Origin: Clostridiaceae bacterium
GTDB lineage: Bacteria; Bacillota; Clostridia; Oscillospirales; Acutalibacteraceae
Assembly (NCBI GenBank): GCA_016287385.1
Contig: JAEEWM010000026.1
Span: 62,001 to 126,000 of the forward strand
Reading direction: 5' to 3'
Length of the DNA: 64,000 bases
Part shown: one piece after another, positions 33,150 to 41,733 of the stretch
How positions within the stretch are numbered: the stretch's first letter is position 1
Layout: each line of letters begins with the position of its first letter
Program-made: the position numbers and the translations under genes
The notes under the pieces: generated by a model
Told to the model about the DNA's origin: nothing
What the model saw: the letters and a program-made list of their open reading frames with translations, nothing else
Database searches by the model: none

Positions 33150-33693
33150 CTGTTACATCCTTTATATACATCGTAACTGAAACAGTACCGAATTTATATG
33201 TGCGCCTGATTTTAAGTCCGCTTACGGTATCCGGCAGTACGGCGCCTGTCGGATGTTCACAGAAAACAAAACCGTAATCACTTAAATGCGGACTGACTTT
33301 TGCAAGCGCGTCAGGCAAAAAGCCCGATTTATACGGCGGGTCAAGAAAAACGATATCAAACTGTTTATCACAGCGAAGCAGAAAAGCGGAGTAATCGCCG
33401 TTTATAACCGTGGCTTTTTCCGAAAAACCGGTAATTTCAAGATTTTTCTTTACGATACCGAGCGAGGTGCCCGAACTGTCAACAAAAACTGCGCTTGCCG
33501 CACCGCGGCTCAACGCCTCGATTCCGAGCTGACCGGAGCCGGCAAATAAATCGAGCACTCTTCTGCCTTCAATATCAAACTGTATTGCGCTGAAAATTGC
33601 TTCTTTAACCTTTTCGGAAGTGGGGCGGACTGTATCCGCACCGTCCGGAGTGAGAAGTCTTCTTCCGCGCGCCGTGCCCGTAATTACTCGCAT
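33139..33693 (-). CDS. rsmD: 16S rRNA (guanine(966)-N(2))-methyltransferase
   Basis: 184 residues from the ATG at 33693 (MRVITGTARGRRL). A SAM-dependent methyltransferase: VLDLFAGSGQLGIEALSRGA is the SAM-binding loop and FLDPPYKSG the catalytic N/D-PPY motif that contacts the guanine. Start 33699 is possible but GGTGA spacing favours 33693. It heads the minus-strand operon rsmD-coaD-coiled coil. Confidence 0.95.
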   Translation of the reverse strand: MRVITGTARGRRLLTPDGADTVRPTSEKVKEAIFSAIQFDIEGRRVLDLFAGSGQLGIEALSRGAASAVFVDSSGTSLGIVKKNLEITGFSEKATVINGDYSAFLLRCDKQFDIVFLDPPYKSGFLPDALAKVSPHLSDYGFVFCEHPTGAVLPDTVSGLKIRRTYKFGTVSVTMYIKDVTDDE

Positions 33694-33734
33694 AAGCATT
33701 CACCGCAGATAAAAGTGTACAAAATAGCAAGTAT

Positions 33735-33764
33735 ATTATCACACTAAAAGAGGGGTTTTGTCAA
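33735..33764 (-). promoter_or_regulatory. Promoter of rsmD-coaD operon
   Basis: On the minus strand TTGACA, 18-bp spacer, GATAAT, 42 bp before the rsmD start. Confidence 0.8.
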
Positions 33765-33803
33765 TACCCAATTTGTGAAAGCGCGCATTTATCAAAAAAA
33801 CAC

Positions 33804-33832
33804 TTGATTTTTTACGACTTGTGTGATATCAT
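33804..33832 (+). promoter_or_regulatory. Promoter of rplS
   Basis: TTGATT, 17-bp spacer, TATCAT. Confidence 0.65.
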
Positions 33833-33839
33833 CATAAAG

Positions 33840-33950
33840 CATTTGATTTCACCTTTTCCTTAAAGGTGGGTTTAATGCCGAAATATCGACATTGAAGCGG
33901 GCGGTCCTCTGGCTTTATCGGTTTATGAACGTCTGAAAAAATTAAGGAGG
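33840..33950 (+). promoter_or_regulatory. Candidate L19 ribosomal-protein leader
   Basis: About 115 untranslated bases precede rplS. CACCTTT-TCCTT-AAAGGTG forms a clear hairpin (near 33853-33871) and CCGAAA...TATCGG may close a second domain. Firmicutes rplS is known to carry an autoregulatory leader; whether this matches its consensus needs a covariance-model search. Confidence 0.4.
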
Positions 33951-33958
33951 AAAATTTG

Positions 33959-34303
33959 ATGGATGTTTTGAAGGAACTTGCCGCCTCTCAGATTAAAGAG
34001 GACGCTCCCGAAATTATAATCGGCAGCACAGTTAAGGTTCACGTACGCATTAAAGAGGGCGAGAAGGAACGTATCCAGATTTTTGAGGGTACGGTTATCG
34101 CCAGAAACAATTCCGGCATTTCGGAGACGTTTACCGTTCGCCGCGTTTCTTACGGCGTGGGTGTTGAGCGTGTTTTCCCGCTCCATTCACCGATAGTCGC
34201 GAAGGTTGAGCTTGTCAGAAAAGGTAAAGTTCGCAGAGCGAAACTTTATTATCTGCGTGACAGAGTCGGTAAAGCCGCGAAAGTTAAAGAGCTTATCGGC
34301 TGA
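33959..34303 (+). CDS. rplS: Ribosomal protein L19
   Basis: 114 residues, the usual length. L19 sits at the 30S-50S interface. Signatures: [54 protein letters not shown] and the basic end [26 protein letters not shown] is 8 bases before the ATG at 33959; an in-frame TTG three bases up is less likely. It is followed by a terminator and then signal peptidase, the usual rplS-sipS-rbgA-rnhB neighbourhood. Confidence 0.98.
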   Translation: MDVLKELAASQIKEDAPEIIIGSTVKVHVRIKEGEKERIQIFEGTVIARNNSGISETFTVRRVSYGVGVERVFPLHSPIVAKVELVRKGKVRRAKLYYLRDRVGKAAKVKELIG

Positions 34304-34311
34304 TGCGTCTT

Positions 34312-34343
34312 AAAAGGAACGGGTTAGCCCTGTTCCTTTTTTT
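34312..34343 (+). terminator. Terminator after rplS
   Basis: AAAAGGAAC-GGG / CCC-T-GTTCCTTTT with a TTAG loop and T run; partial readthrough into the signal peptidase gene is plausible because its ribosome binding site begins soon after. Confidence 0.75.
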
Positions 34344-34368
34344 CTACTCTTTACAAGGAGGGATAGCT

Positions 34369-35112
34369 GTGGATGAACAATGGCTTGATAAAGACGACGA
34401 TTTGAAACCGGAGGCGCCGAAACACGCGGCAAAGGAGAATGACGAGTTGCAGATTCCGGGCGCCGGTGACGGCTCACGTTTTGTCGTAGCGGAGTTCGGC
34501 GATGTTTTGCCGCCTTCAAAGGACAGTGCTTTTCCGATGCTTTTTGAAGGGCTTGACGTTATAGTTACGGCGATGATAGCCGTTATTATAGTGTTTATTT
34601 TCATTTTTAAGATACCGACTATTGACGGCAGTTCAATGAACGATACGCTCTTCAACGGCGAACGCGTGGTTATCAGCGATTTGTTTTATGAGCCGAAATA
34701 CGGTGATATAGTAGTTATCTCCCGTAATTTTGAAAACACTTCAAAGCAAATCAACCAGCAGCAGATGCCCATTATCAAGCGCGTTATCGCAACCGAGGGT
34801 CAGCAGGTCAATATCGTTTACGAGGCGGACGGTACGGGAAGGGAAGTCGGCACGGTTTATGTTGACGGCGTCGCGCTCGACGAGCCGTATATTAAAGAAC
34901 CGATGGACAGAACAAGAAACGGCGGCGACGTTGTTTTTCCGGTTACTGTCCCCGAAGATTGTATCTTCGTGCTCGGCGATAACCGGAACGATTCAAAAGA
35001 CAGCAGGTATCTGAGTATCGGCGACGGCGGTATGATAGATAAGCGGTATGTTATGGGCAAAGCGCTTTTTCGTGTTTTTCCGTTTAATAAATTCGGGAAA
35101 ATCGGTAAATAA
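34369..35112 (+). CDS. lepB: Signal peptidase I
   Basis: 247 residues. Membrane serine protease (S26) that removes signal peptides. A long acidic cytoplasmic N-terminus (about 60 residues) precedes one membrane segment (about 63-85, VIVTAMIAVIIVFIFIF). The nucleophile is in DGSSMNDTL, the catalytic lysine in IIKRVIATEG, and GDNRNDSKDSR is box E. The GTG at 34369 is chosen because AAGGAGGG precedes it; an upstream in-frame ATG at 34303 would add 22 residues through the terminator. The N-terminal acidic extension is longer than usual. Confidence 0.93.
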   Translation: MDEQWLDKDDDLKPEAPKHAAKENDELQIPGAGDGSRFVVAEFGDVLPPSKDSAFPMLFEGLDVIVTAMIAVIIVFIFIFKIPTIDGSSMNDTLFNGERVVISDLFYEPKYGDIVVISRNFENTSKQINQQQMPIIKRVIATEGQQVNIVYEADGTGREVGTVYVDGVALDEPYIKEPMDRTRNGGDVVFPVTVPEDCIFVLGDNRNDSKDSRYLSIGDGGMIDKRYVMGKALFRVFPFNKFGKIGK

Positions 35113-35120
35113 AAGACTTT

Positions 35121-35150
35121 ACAAGCGGTTGTTGAAAACCGCTTGTTTTT
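35121..35150 (+). terminator. Terminator of lepB, overlapping the next promoter
   Basis: ACAAGCGGTT / AACCGCTTGT 10-bp stem with a 6-base loop, then TTTTT. Confidence 0.8.
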
Positions 35151-35160
35151 ATGTTAAAAT
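35132..35160 (+). promoter_or_regulatory. Promoter inside the lepB terminator
   Basis: TTGAAA (in the hairpin loop and arm), 17-bp spacer, TAAAAT. The start of transcription would fall near 35167, which excludes the first ATG (35164) of the next gene. Confidence 0.6.
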
Positions 35161-35175
35161 AGTATGGGTGGGGTT

Positions 35176-35457
35176 ATGAAACATTATATTATTGTGAAAT
35201 TTAAAAACGATTTCGTGTATACGGAGCATATTGACGATATTTCGGCGATATTCGCCAAAACACTTGATATTGAGGGTATAACCGCCGTGGATATCAAAAA
35301 ATCAAACAGCACGCGCAAAAACCGATATGACCTTATGATTGAGATAGATATGGAAGAAGCGGCGCTCCCGCTTTACGATAAATCGGCTCCCCACTTGCTC
35401 TGGAAAGAAAAATACGGCGGGTATATTGCCGAAAAAACAATTTTTGACTGCGATTAA
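35176..35457 (+). CDS. Small protein of unknown function, possibly a dimeric alpha-beta barrel fold
   Basis: 93 residues. No confident family. The start HYIIVKFKNDF and the end HLLWKEKYGGYIAEKTIFDCD, with a helix in the middle, resemble stress-responsive dimeric alpha-beta barrel (Dabb-like) proteins, but this is weak. The ATG at 35176 follows GGGTGGGG closely; the ATG at 35164 lies before the predicted transcription start. It leads a run of same-strand genes to 39124. Confidence 0.6.
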   Translation: MKHYIIVKFKNDFVYTEHIDDISAIFAKTLDIEGITAVDIKKSNSTRKNRYDLMIEIDMEEAALPLYDKSAPHLLWKEKYGGYIAEKTIFDCD

Positions 35458-35463
35458 ACGAAG

Positions 35464-36108
35464 ATGCTTATGCAAAGAAACGGTGTTATATTTGACCTTG
35501 ACGGCACGCTTTGGGACGTTACCGACGTAACGCTGAGCAGTGCCGATGAGATTACAGCAAAACGGGGTCTGCCGTCGGTTTCAAAGGCGGCGGTGCTGAA
35601 TTCCTTCGGTTTGACCAAAGAGGGCTCCGCGGCAAATTTTTTTCCGGATATGCCGCTTAAGGAATCTGTACCGCTTATTGAGGAAATTATTTCACGAAAC
35701 ATTGATAATCTTTTTGTAAAAGGCGGCAATTTGTATCCGGATTTGACCGCGGCGCTCGCCGAGCTTAAACGCGATTACGATTTATTCATAGTTACAAATT
35801 CACCGCAGAGGCGGTATGCGGAATCATTTATTGTTACTTCACATACAGAAGAATATTTTAAGAATTATTTTTCCGCCGGTGAGCTTGGCATGTCAAAGGC
35901 GGACGCGATAGCAAAAATCGTTACAGATTATAAACTGCCGCGCGCGGTATATGTAGGCGATACGCAAACCGATTATGATTCAGCCGCCGAGGCGGGCGTC
36001 GCGTTCATATATGCCGATTACGGCTACGGTCATATAAACGGCGCAAAGTTTTCGGTGTCCGGTCTTAAAGAACTGCCCGCGGCGGTAAAACGGGTGTTCA
36101 GTAAATAA
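35464..36108 (+). CDS. HAD-superfamily hydrolase (phosphoglycolate phosphatase-like)
   Basis: 214 residues. HAD motifs: I FDLDGTLWD (nucleophile Asp and acid/base Asp), II FIVTNSPQRR, III around SKADAIAKI with the lysine, IV YVGDTQTDYDSAAEAGV. The cap is a small helical C1 type, which fits small-molecule phosphatases such as Gph or PpaX. The exact substrate is unknown. Starts at 35464 and 35470 are both possible. It begins 6 bases after the previous gene. Confidence 0.8.
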   Translation: MLMQRNGVIFDLDGTLWDVTDVTLSSADEITAKRGLPSVSKAAVLNSFGLTKEGSAANFFPDMPLKESVPLIEEIISRNIDNLFVKGGNLYPDLTAALAELKRDYDLFIVTNSPQRRYAESFIVTSHTEEYFKNYFSAGELGMSKADAIAKIVTDYKLPRAVYVGDTQTDYDSAAEAGVAFIYADYGYGHINGAKFSVSGLKELPAAVKRVFSK

Positions 36109-36129
36109 CAACAGTAAGGTTGAGGGTAA

Positions 36130-36441
36130 ATGGGATTTTTTTTGGAAATGCTTTTTAGATTGATTTTTGAAGGTACGTTATCGGCAAAAAATAAGGAAAA
36201 GGCCAGCTTATGGTTCAGAATTCCGCTTATTATACTTTTCACAGGCTTAACGGTCGGCGCAATGGTGGCAATTGCCGTATTCGGCTTTTATGTTTTGAAA
36301 ATACGCGACGATAATTCACAGCTCGTGGCGGGTGTGGGACTGCTCGTGCTTGACGCGGCGTTTATCATCTCGGCTTTAAGCAAAATGATTAAGTATGTAC
36401 GGAAAAAGATTGAGGCTAAAAAGCAGGAGACTGATATATGA
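36130..36441 (+). CDS. Small membrane protein of unknown function
   Basis: 103 residues with two membrane segments (about 30-54 IPLIILFTGLTVGAMVAIAVFGFYV and about 64-84 LVAGVGLLVLDAAFIISAL) and a basic C-terminal tail (KMIKYVRKKIEAKKQ). It overlaps rbgA by four bases (ATGA), so it is co-translated. No family recognised. Confidence 0.65.
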   Translation: MGFFLEMLFRLIFEGTLSAKNKEKASLWFRIPLIILFTGLTVGAMVAIAVFGFYVLKIRDDNSQLVAGVGLLVLDAAFIISALSKMIKYVRKKIEAKKQETDI

Positions 36442-37307
36442 GCGATAACAGTGCTAATATAAACTGGTTTCCCGGTCACATGACTAAGGCAAAGCGAAAG
36501 ATAGCGGAACAGATTACGCTTGTAGACGCCGTTGCCGAAATACTTGACGCACGCATACCCGTAAGCAGTCAGAACCCCGACTTACCCGAGCTTATCGGCA
36601 ATAAGCCGCATATTGTTCTGCTGAATAAATGCGATATGGCGGATCCTAAAGTCACACGCGACTGGATATCGTATTATAAAGACAGAGGCGTTGTCGCGAT
36701 AGCCGTTGATTCAAAAAGCGGCGCCGGCGTAGGAGAGTTCAAGCCGCAAGTGCTCACGGTTTTATCGGACAAGCTCAAAAAATATGAAGAAAAAGGTATG
36801 TCGGGTAAAAAACTTCGCGTTATGGTCGTAGGTATACCGAACGTGGGAAAGTCATCTTTTATTAACCATCTTGCCGGAAAATCGAAGGCAAAGGTTGAAA
36901 ATCGCCCCGGTGTTACCCGCGGTAATCAGTGGTATGCTGTTGACGAGAAGCTTGAACTGCTTGATACGCCCGGCGTGCTCTGGCCGAAGTTTGATTCAAA
37001 AACCGTAGGCGAGCACCTTGCCATGACCGGCGCCGTTGCAGACAGAATTCTTGATACTGAATTTCTTGCCATGCGGCTTATTGAAATACTTAAAGCCGGT
37101 TATATGCCGCTTATCACTTCGCGTTACGGTGTTGAGGAATTGTCCGACGACTGTTACGAAGCGCTGTGCGCAGTCGGCAAAAAGCGCGGCATGATGATAC
37201 GCGGCGGCGAGGTCGATACTCTGCGCGCGGCTAATATGCTGCTTGAGGAGTTCAGAAACTGTAAGCTCGGCAGAATTACGCTTGAAGGGATAGATTTTTG
37301 TGCCTGA
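36438..37307 (+). CDS. rbgA: Ribosome biogenesis GTPase RbgA (YlqF)
   Basis: 289 residues. RbgA helps late 50S assembly. It is a circularly permuted GTPase: G4 LNKCDM (about 63-68) comes before G1 GIPNVGKSSFIN (about 132) and G3 DTPGV. The start INWFPGHMTKAKRKI is the family signature, and the C-terminal ANTAR-like helical part follows. It overlaps rnhB by 8 bases, a conserved Firmicutes pair. Confidence 0.96.
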   Translation: MSDNSANINWFPGHMTKAKRKIAEQITLVDAVAEILDARIPVSSQNPDLPELIGNKPHIVLLNKCDMADPKVTRDWISYYKDRGVVAIAVDSKSGAGVGEFKPQVLTVLSDKLKKYEEKGMSGKKLRVMVVGIPNVGKSSFINHLAGKSKAKVENRPGVTRGNQWYAVDEKLELLDTPGVLWPKFDSKTVGEHLAMTGAVADRILDTEFLAMRLIEILKAGYMPLITSRYGVEELSDDCYEALCAVGKKRGMMIRGGEVDTLRAANMLLEEFRNCKLGRITLEGIDFCA

Positions 37308-37902
37308 TTTTTCCTACGAAAACGCCGCCCGCCAAAACGGGTACAAATATATATGCGGCGTCGATGAGGCGGGTCGCGGCCCGCTTGCGGGTCCGGTCTG
37401 TGCGGCGGCGGTCATACTGCCCGCTGATGTTTATATTGAAGGACTTAACGATTCAAAAAAGCTCAGTGAAAAAAAGCGCGAAGCGTTATACGGCGTCATA
37501 ACCGAAAAAGCGGTCGCCTACGGTGTTGCGTTCGGCACATTGGAGGAAATCGAGGAATTCAATATTCTTAACGCCACGTTTCTTGCAATGAACCGCGCAA
37601 TAGATGAACTGGAGGTAAAGCCGGACTATGCGCTTATCGACGGCAACCGTGTGCCTGCCGGTATCAATATCCCGTGTGAGACCGTAGTCAAGGGTGATTT
37701 CAAGTCGGCGAGCATTGCCGCGGCGTCAATACTCGCAAAGGTCACGCGTGACCGCCTGCTTTTGCGGTACGACGAAGAGTATCCGCAGTACAATTTTAAG
37801 AAGCATAAGGGTTACGGCACAAAGGAACATTATGAAGCAATTAAAAAATACGGCGTTTGCGAAGTGCACCGCCTGTCCTTTTTGAAAAATGTTATCAAAT
37901 AG
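37300..37902 (+). CDS. rnhB: Ribonuclease HII
   Basis: 200 residues, GTG start overlapping rbgA. It removes ribonucleotides and RNA primers from RNA-DNA hybrids. The catalytic acidic residues lie in ICGVDEAGRGPLAGPV (Asp, Glu), ALIDGNRVP and ASILAKVTRDRL (Lys/Asp), with the GYGTKEHYEAI motif near the end. It overlaps the YraN gene by 14 bases. Confidence 0.96.
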   Translation: MPDFSYENAARQNGYKYICGVDEAGRGPLAGPVCAAAVILPADVYIEGLNDSKKLSEKKREALYGVITEKAVAYGVAFGTLEEIEEFNILNATFLAMNRAIDELEVKPDYALIDGNRVPAGINIPCETVVKGDFKSASIAAASILAKVTRDRLLLRYDEEYPQYNFKKHKGYGTKEHYEAIKKYGVCEVHRLSFLKNVIK

Positions 37903-38269
37903 GGAAGAGGCGGCGCGCCTTGGGCGTGAGGGCGAAAGGCGCGTAGCGGAATATTTAAGAAAAAAAGGGTATATAATTTTAAGGCGGAACTGGCGTGACA
38001 GCCGTTTCGGTGAAATAGATATCATCGCCGAAAGCCGCGAGAATATTGTGTTTGTTGAAGTCAAAACACGAAGCGAAAACGCTATTGTTTCCGGCGTTGA
38101 ATCAATAGACGCCAAAAAAGCGGAGCGGACGAGAAACGCGGCTCAGTTTTTTATGCGTAAGCTTAACACAAATCTCCCGCCGCGCATTGACGTTGCAGAT
38201 CTGGTGGTAGTTAAGGATAAGGACGGCAAAGAATCGTGGAAGTTAAATTATATCAAAGCTGCAATATAG
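37889..38269 (+). CDS. UPF0102/YraN family nuclease-fold protein
   Basis: 126 residues. The family has a PD-(D/E)XK-like fold: GEIDIIAESRENIVFVEVKTRSENA carries D and ExK. RLGREGERRVAEYLRKKGY is the typical start. It often follows rnhB, as here. The cellular role is unknown, although the fold suggests DNA or RNA processing. No clear ribosome binding site precedes the ATG inside rnhB, so a slightly later start is possible. Confidence 0.88.
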   Translation: MLSNREEAARLGREGERRVAEYLRKKGYIILRRNWRDSRFGEIDIIAESRENIVFVEVKTRSENAIVSGVESIDAKKAERTRNAAQFFMRKLNTNLPPRIDVADLVVVKDKDGKESWKLNYIKAAI

Positions 38270-38278
38270 GGTGATTTT

Positions 38279-39124
38279 TTGCGTTATTTTGACCTCCACT
38301 GCGATACTCCGAGAGTATGCTTAAAGAAAAATATCATGCCGGATGACGCTGCGCTTGCGGTCTCAGTCAAAAAAGGCGGTATATTTGAAGGCTGGCGGCA
38401 GTGCTTTGCGGTATTTGTGCCGGATGACAGCACAGACCCGCAAGGCGAATATGAACGTATACTGACCGGTTTTAAGCAAAAAATATCCGGCTTCAAAAAG
38501 CCCGAACGGATATTCACTCTTGAAAACGGCGCGCCGATAAAGAGTACGGAATTTGCAGACCGCCTTGCCGCCGACGGCATAAAGGCAGTCGCTCTTACCT
38601 GGAACGGAGAAAACGATCTTGCCGGCGGCGCTTACTGCGACACGGGCTTAAAGCCTTTCGGCAGAGAAATAATAAGGCAACTCAACCGCCGAAAAATCGC
38701 GCTTGATTTGTCTCATTTGAACCGCCAAAGTTTTTTTGCGGCGGCGGAGGCGGTTGATACGGTTTTTGCAAGTCATACCTGCTGCTATAAAACACATAAT
38801 CATCCGCGAAACCTGACCGACGAGCAGTTAAAATATGTAGCCGACCGATCGGGCGTTATCGGCGTGTGCTTTTATCCTGAGTTTCTCGGCACAAAGTATG
38901 CCTTTGAGGGCGTTTGGCGCCATATAAATCATCTTCTGAATTTAGGACTTGAGGATCATATCGCGATAGGTTCGGATTTTGACGGCGCCGACATGAGTGA
39001 GCAGCTTGACGGTATCGAAAAAATCCCCGGTTTATACCGCTATTTATCCTTGCGGGGAATACCTGTGAGTATTCTTGATAAGTTTTTCTTCAATAACGCC
39101 GACAGATTTTTCAAAAACTTTTGA
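38279..39124 (+). CDS. Membrane-dipeptidase family (M19) zinc peptidase
   Basis: 281 residues, shorter than most M19 members (about 310-400). M19 enzymes hydrolyse dipeptides, including ones with D-residues. The metal ligands are in FDLHCDTPR at the start, SHTCCYKTHNHPRNLTDEQL and GSDFDGAD; an LTWNGENDLAGGAY loop bears the bridging region. The TTG start at 38279 is supported by GGGTGA 5 bases upstream and by DLHCDTP lying at the correct distance. No signal peptide is visible despite the family name. The stop codon overlaps the -35 box of the thrC promoter. Confidence 0.88.
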   Translation: MRYFDLHCDTPRVCLKKNIMPDDAALAVSVKKGGIFEGWRQCFAVFVPDDSTDPQGEYERILTGFKQKISGFKKPERIFTLENGAPIKSTEFADRLAADGIKAVALTWNGENDLAGGAYCDTGLKPFGREIIRQLNRRKIALDLSHLNRQSFFAAAEAVDTVFASHTCCYKTHNHPRNLTDEQLKYVADRSGVIGVCFYPEFLGTKYAFEGVWRHINHLLNLGLEDHIAIGSDFDGADMSEQLDGIEKIPGLYRYLSLRGIPVSILDKFFFNNADRFFKNF

Positions 39125-39149
39125 CAAATTCCGTTTGTTGTAATATAAT
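39121..39149 (+). promoter_or_regulatory. Promoter of thrC
   Basis: Perfect TTGACA, 17-bp spacer, TATAAT; the -35 box overlaps the preceding stop codon. Confidence 0.9.
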
Positions 39150-39181
39150 GTCTTTAATTTTTACGGAAGAAGGTTAAAAAA

Positions 39182-40663
39182 ATGGACTATATAAGTACGC
39201 GAAACAATAAAATCAGTGTAAGTTCCTCTTTTGCAATAACGCACGGTATTGCGGCTGACGGCGGTCTTTTTATGCCGGTCGGTATACCGGAGCTTTCGGC
39301 TGACGACTTTGAAAATCTGTGTGCGATGACATATATTGAGCGAGCCGCTTTTGTGCTAAAAAAATACCTCACCGATTTTTCTGATGATGAGATACGGGCG
39401 TGTGTTGAAGGCGCGTATACCCGCAGTTTTGAGAACGATAACCCCGCTCCGCTCGCCGCGCTCGGCGCGGATACCCGCGTTATCGAGTTGTGGCACGGCC
39501 CTACATGTGCTTTTAAGGATTTGGCTTTACAGCTTTTACCGTACCTGATGACAACGGCTTCAAAACACGTGGCGGACGGCAAGAAAATCGTTATACCCGT
39601 GGCGACGTCGGGGGATACCGGCAAGGCGGCGCTTGAAGGCTTTAAGGATGTGGAAAATACTGAAATAATCGTTTTTTATCCGAGTGACGGTGTAAGCCCC
39701 GCGCAAAAGCTTCAAATGTCAACACAAGAGGGAAGTAACGTACACGTTTTCGGTATTGTCGGTAATTTTGACGACGCGCAGTCGGGCGTCAAAAAGATTT
39801 TTACCGATGAATCCGTCATAGGTAAGCTTGCCGCCAACGGTTATGAGTTTTCATCCGCGAATTCGATTAACTGGGGCAGGCTCGTTCCGCAGATAGTATA
39901 TTATATTTCCGCTTACTGCGATATGAAAAACGAGGGCGTTGATTTATCGGACGGCTTTAATATAACCGTTCCGACGGGTAATTTCGGCAATATATTGGCG
40001 GCGTATTTCGCCAAGGCGATGGGTTTGCCGGTCAATAAGCTTATATGCGCTTCGAATAAAAACAAGATACTTACCGATTTTATAAACACCGGCAAGTATG
40101 ATAAAAACCGCGATTTTTATACAACGATTTCACCGTCGATGGACATACTTATTTCGAGTAATCTTGAGCGTATGCTTTATCTTCTTTCCGGCGATGATAA
40201 TTATGTTGCGCGTCTGCAAAACGAACTTATGACGTTAGGGCGCTATGAGGTCACCGACGGTATAAAGAATAAACTCGGCGAAATTTTTTACGGCGGATAC
40301 TGTGATGACGCGAAAACTCTTGAAACAATTTCCTCACTTTATCACGATTTCGGTTATCTCTGCGATACGCACACCGCGGTGGCGGTGACCGTTGCAAATG
40401 AATACAAAGTGAAGACCGGCGATAAGAGACCTATGGTGATAGCTTCCACTGCTTCGCCTTACAAATTCACGAAGAGCGTACTTAAAGCCCTCGGCGAAGA
40501 AGTGCCGGAGGATGAATTCGAAGCGATCGGCAAGCTTAGCGCGGTGACCGGTGCTCCCGTACCGTCGCCGATAGCAAATCTTTGCGGAAAAAAAGTGAGA
40601 TTTGCCGAAGTTATTGATAAGTCGGCAATTAAAGACGCGGTGTATTCTTCACTGAATATGTAA
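39182..40663 (+). CDS. thrC: Threonine synthase
   Basis: 493 residues, the long class. It turns O-phosphohomoserine into threonine with PLP. The start MDYISTRNNKISVSSSFAI is typical; the PLP lysine is in HGPTCAFKDLALQLLP (about residue 112), with VATSGDTGKAALEGF and the phosphate loop PTGNFGNILAAYFA. It is a single-gene unit. Threonine also feeds isoleucine synthesis, but no ilvA-type gene lies in the window. Confidence 0.95.
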   Translation: MDYISTRNNKISVSSSFAITHGIAADGGLFMPVGIPELSADDFENLCAMTYIERAAFVLKKYLTDFSDDEIRACVEGAYTRSFENDNPAPLAALGADTRVIELWHGPTCAFKDLALQLLPYLMTTASKHVADGKKIVIPVATSGDTGKAALEGFKDVENTEIIVFYPSDGVSPAQKLQMSTQEGSNVHVFGIVGNFDDAQSGVKKIFTDESVIGKLAANGYEFSSANSINWGRLVPQIVYYISAYCDMKNEGVDLSDGFNITVPTGNFGNILAAYFAKAMGLPVNKLICASNKNKILTDFINTGKYDKNRDFYTTISPSMDILISSNLERMLYLLSGDDNYVARLQNELMTLGRYEVTDGIKNKLGEIFYGGYCDDAKTLETISSLYHDFGYLCDTHTAVAVTVANEYKVKTGDKRPMVIASTASPYKFTKSVLKALGEEVPEDEFEAIGKLSAVTGAPVPSPIANLCGKKVRFAEVIDKSAIKDAVYSSLNM

Positions 40664-40664
40664 T

Positions 40665-40694
40665 GATTATCCGAGCCGCGCGGCTCGGATAATC
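40665..40694. terminator. Perfect palindrome between convergent genes, probable terminator
   Basis: GATTATCCGAGCC-GCGC-GGCTCGGATAATC, 13 bp with a 4-base loop, directly after thrC. It lacks a T run on either side, so it may instead protect 3' ends. Confidence 0.5.
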
Positions 40695-40708
40695 TCTGTA
40701 AAAGAGCG

Positions 40709-40876
40709 TCAGCAGTTTTCTCTGCACTTAAACGTGTCGCAGCAGGTTTCGCTTGTGCTTTTTGCGGTGCTGTTGCCGACTTCGATTTTTCCTGCGGCGC
40801 ATTTGTTGTTTTCAGTGTGATAGTGGCAGTTTTTAACGCTGCAATTTATGCAGTGTTCGGTTTTACATTCGTTCAT
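40709..40876 (-). CDS. Small cysteine-rich DUF1540 protein
   Basis: 55 residues from the ATG at 40876 (or 58 from 40885). The pattern C-x-N-C-SVKNCHYH, ENNKCAAGKIEVG and ETCCDTFKC is that of DUF1540, short Cys- and His-rich proteins common in Clostridia and sometimes found in pairs of repeats. The spacing of Cys and His suggests metal binding. AAGGATGA lies about 8 bases before the chosen ATG. It is convergent with thrC. Function unknown. Confidence 0.85.
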   Translation of the reverse strand: MNECKTEHCINCSVKNCHYHTENNKCAAGKIEVGNSTAKSTSETCCDTFKCRENC

Positions 40877-40951
40877 TAAATTCATCCTTTCCGGCTTTCA
40901 GCCGAATATATTATGCGCCATTTCAGCAAATTTATAACGGGGAGGTTTTTC

Positions 40952-41653
40952 ATGCGGCTTTTTGCCATTTCCGATTTACATCTGTCCTTCGGCACGGATA
41001 AGCCGATGGATGTTTTTTCCGGGTGGGAGAACTATACAAAACGGCTCAGAGAAAACTGGGGAAAAATCGTTGGCGAAAATGATACGGTAGTAATAGCCGG
41101 CGATGTTTCGTGGGGAATTTCTCTTTCGGAATCGCTTGAAGATTTCGCCTTTCTTAACTCGCTGAGCGGCAGAAAGATTATTATCAAAGGTAATCACGAT
41201 TACTGGTGGTCGACCGCCGCAAAAATCAGAAACTTTTTTGACGTTAACGGTTTTGATACTTTAAGTATTCTTCACAACAACTGTTTTTCGGACGGTCAAA
41301 TCGCGGTATGCGGTACTCGCGGCTGGGTTTACGACGGCACCGGCGAGCAGGATGTAAAGGTGATAAACCGTGAATGCGGTCGGCTTGAGCGATCGATAAG
41401 TCTCGCGGAGAGTGCCGGTGTAAAACCGTTCGTCTTTCTGCACTATCCGCCGGTGTACGGCGATTATAAGTGCGATGAGATTATTTCAGTGCTTCAAAAG
41501 CACAAAATCAAAACCGTGAATTACGGGCATATACACGGCGCCGGCAAGTACAGAATACTTCCGGAATATGAGGGTATAAATTTCAGAATACTCTCTGCCG
41601 ATACGGTGAATTTTACCCCTGTTTTTATCGCTGAATGCGGAACTTTCAAATAA
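40952..41653 (+). CDS. Calcineurin-like metallophosphoesterase
   Basis: 233 residues from the ATG at 40952, which follows GGGGAGG. The metal-site motifs are ISDLHLSFG (D-x-H), IAGDVSWG (GD), IIKGNHDYWW (GNHD), FLHYPP and YGHIHG (GHxH). The family covers cyclic-nucleotide, DNA and nucleotide phosphatases; this compact form is widespread in Clostridia with no assigned substrate. It lies between the DUF1540 gene and tig with no close partner. Confidence 0.88.
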   Translation: MRLFAISDLHLSFGTDKPMDVFSGWENYTKRLRENWGKIVGENDTVVIAGDVSWGISLSESLEDFAFLNSLSGRKIIIKGNHDYWWSTAAKIRNFFDVNGFDTLSILHNNCFSDGQIAVCGTRGWVYDGTGEQDVKVINRECGRLERSISLAESAGVKPFVFLHYPPVYGDYKCDEIISVLQKHKIKTVNYGHIHGAGKYRILPEYEGINFRILSADTVNFTPVFIAECGTFK

Positions 41654-41696
41654 TTTCTTAAAAAATTAAAAATATATGGAAATTTTTGAAATATTG

Positions 41697-41705
41697 TGAT
41701 ATAAT
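41697..41705 (+). promoter_or_regulatory. Extended -10 promoter of tig
   Basis: TGATATAAT, i.e. TGn plus a perfect -10, with no good -35 box at 17 bp. It lies 28 bp upstream of the tig start. Confidence 0.6.
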
Positions 41706-41733
41706 ACGTTTAATTTGTTCGGAGGTTAAAAAA

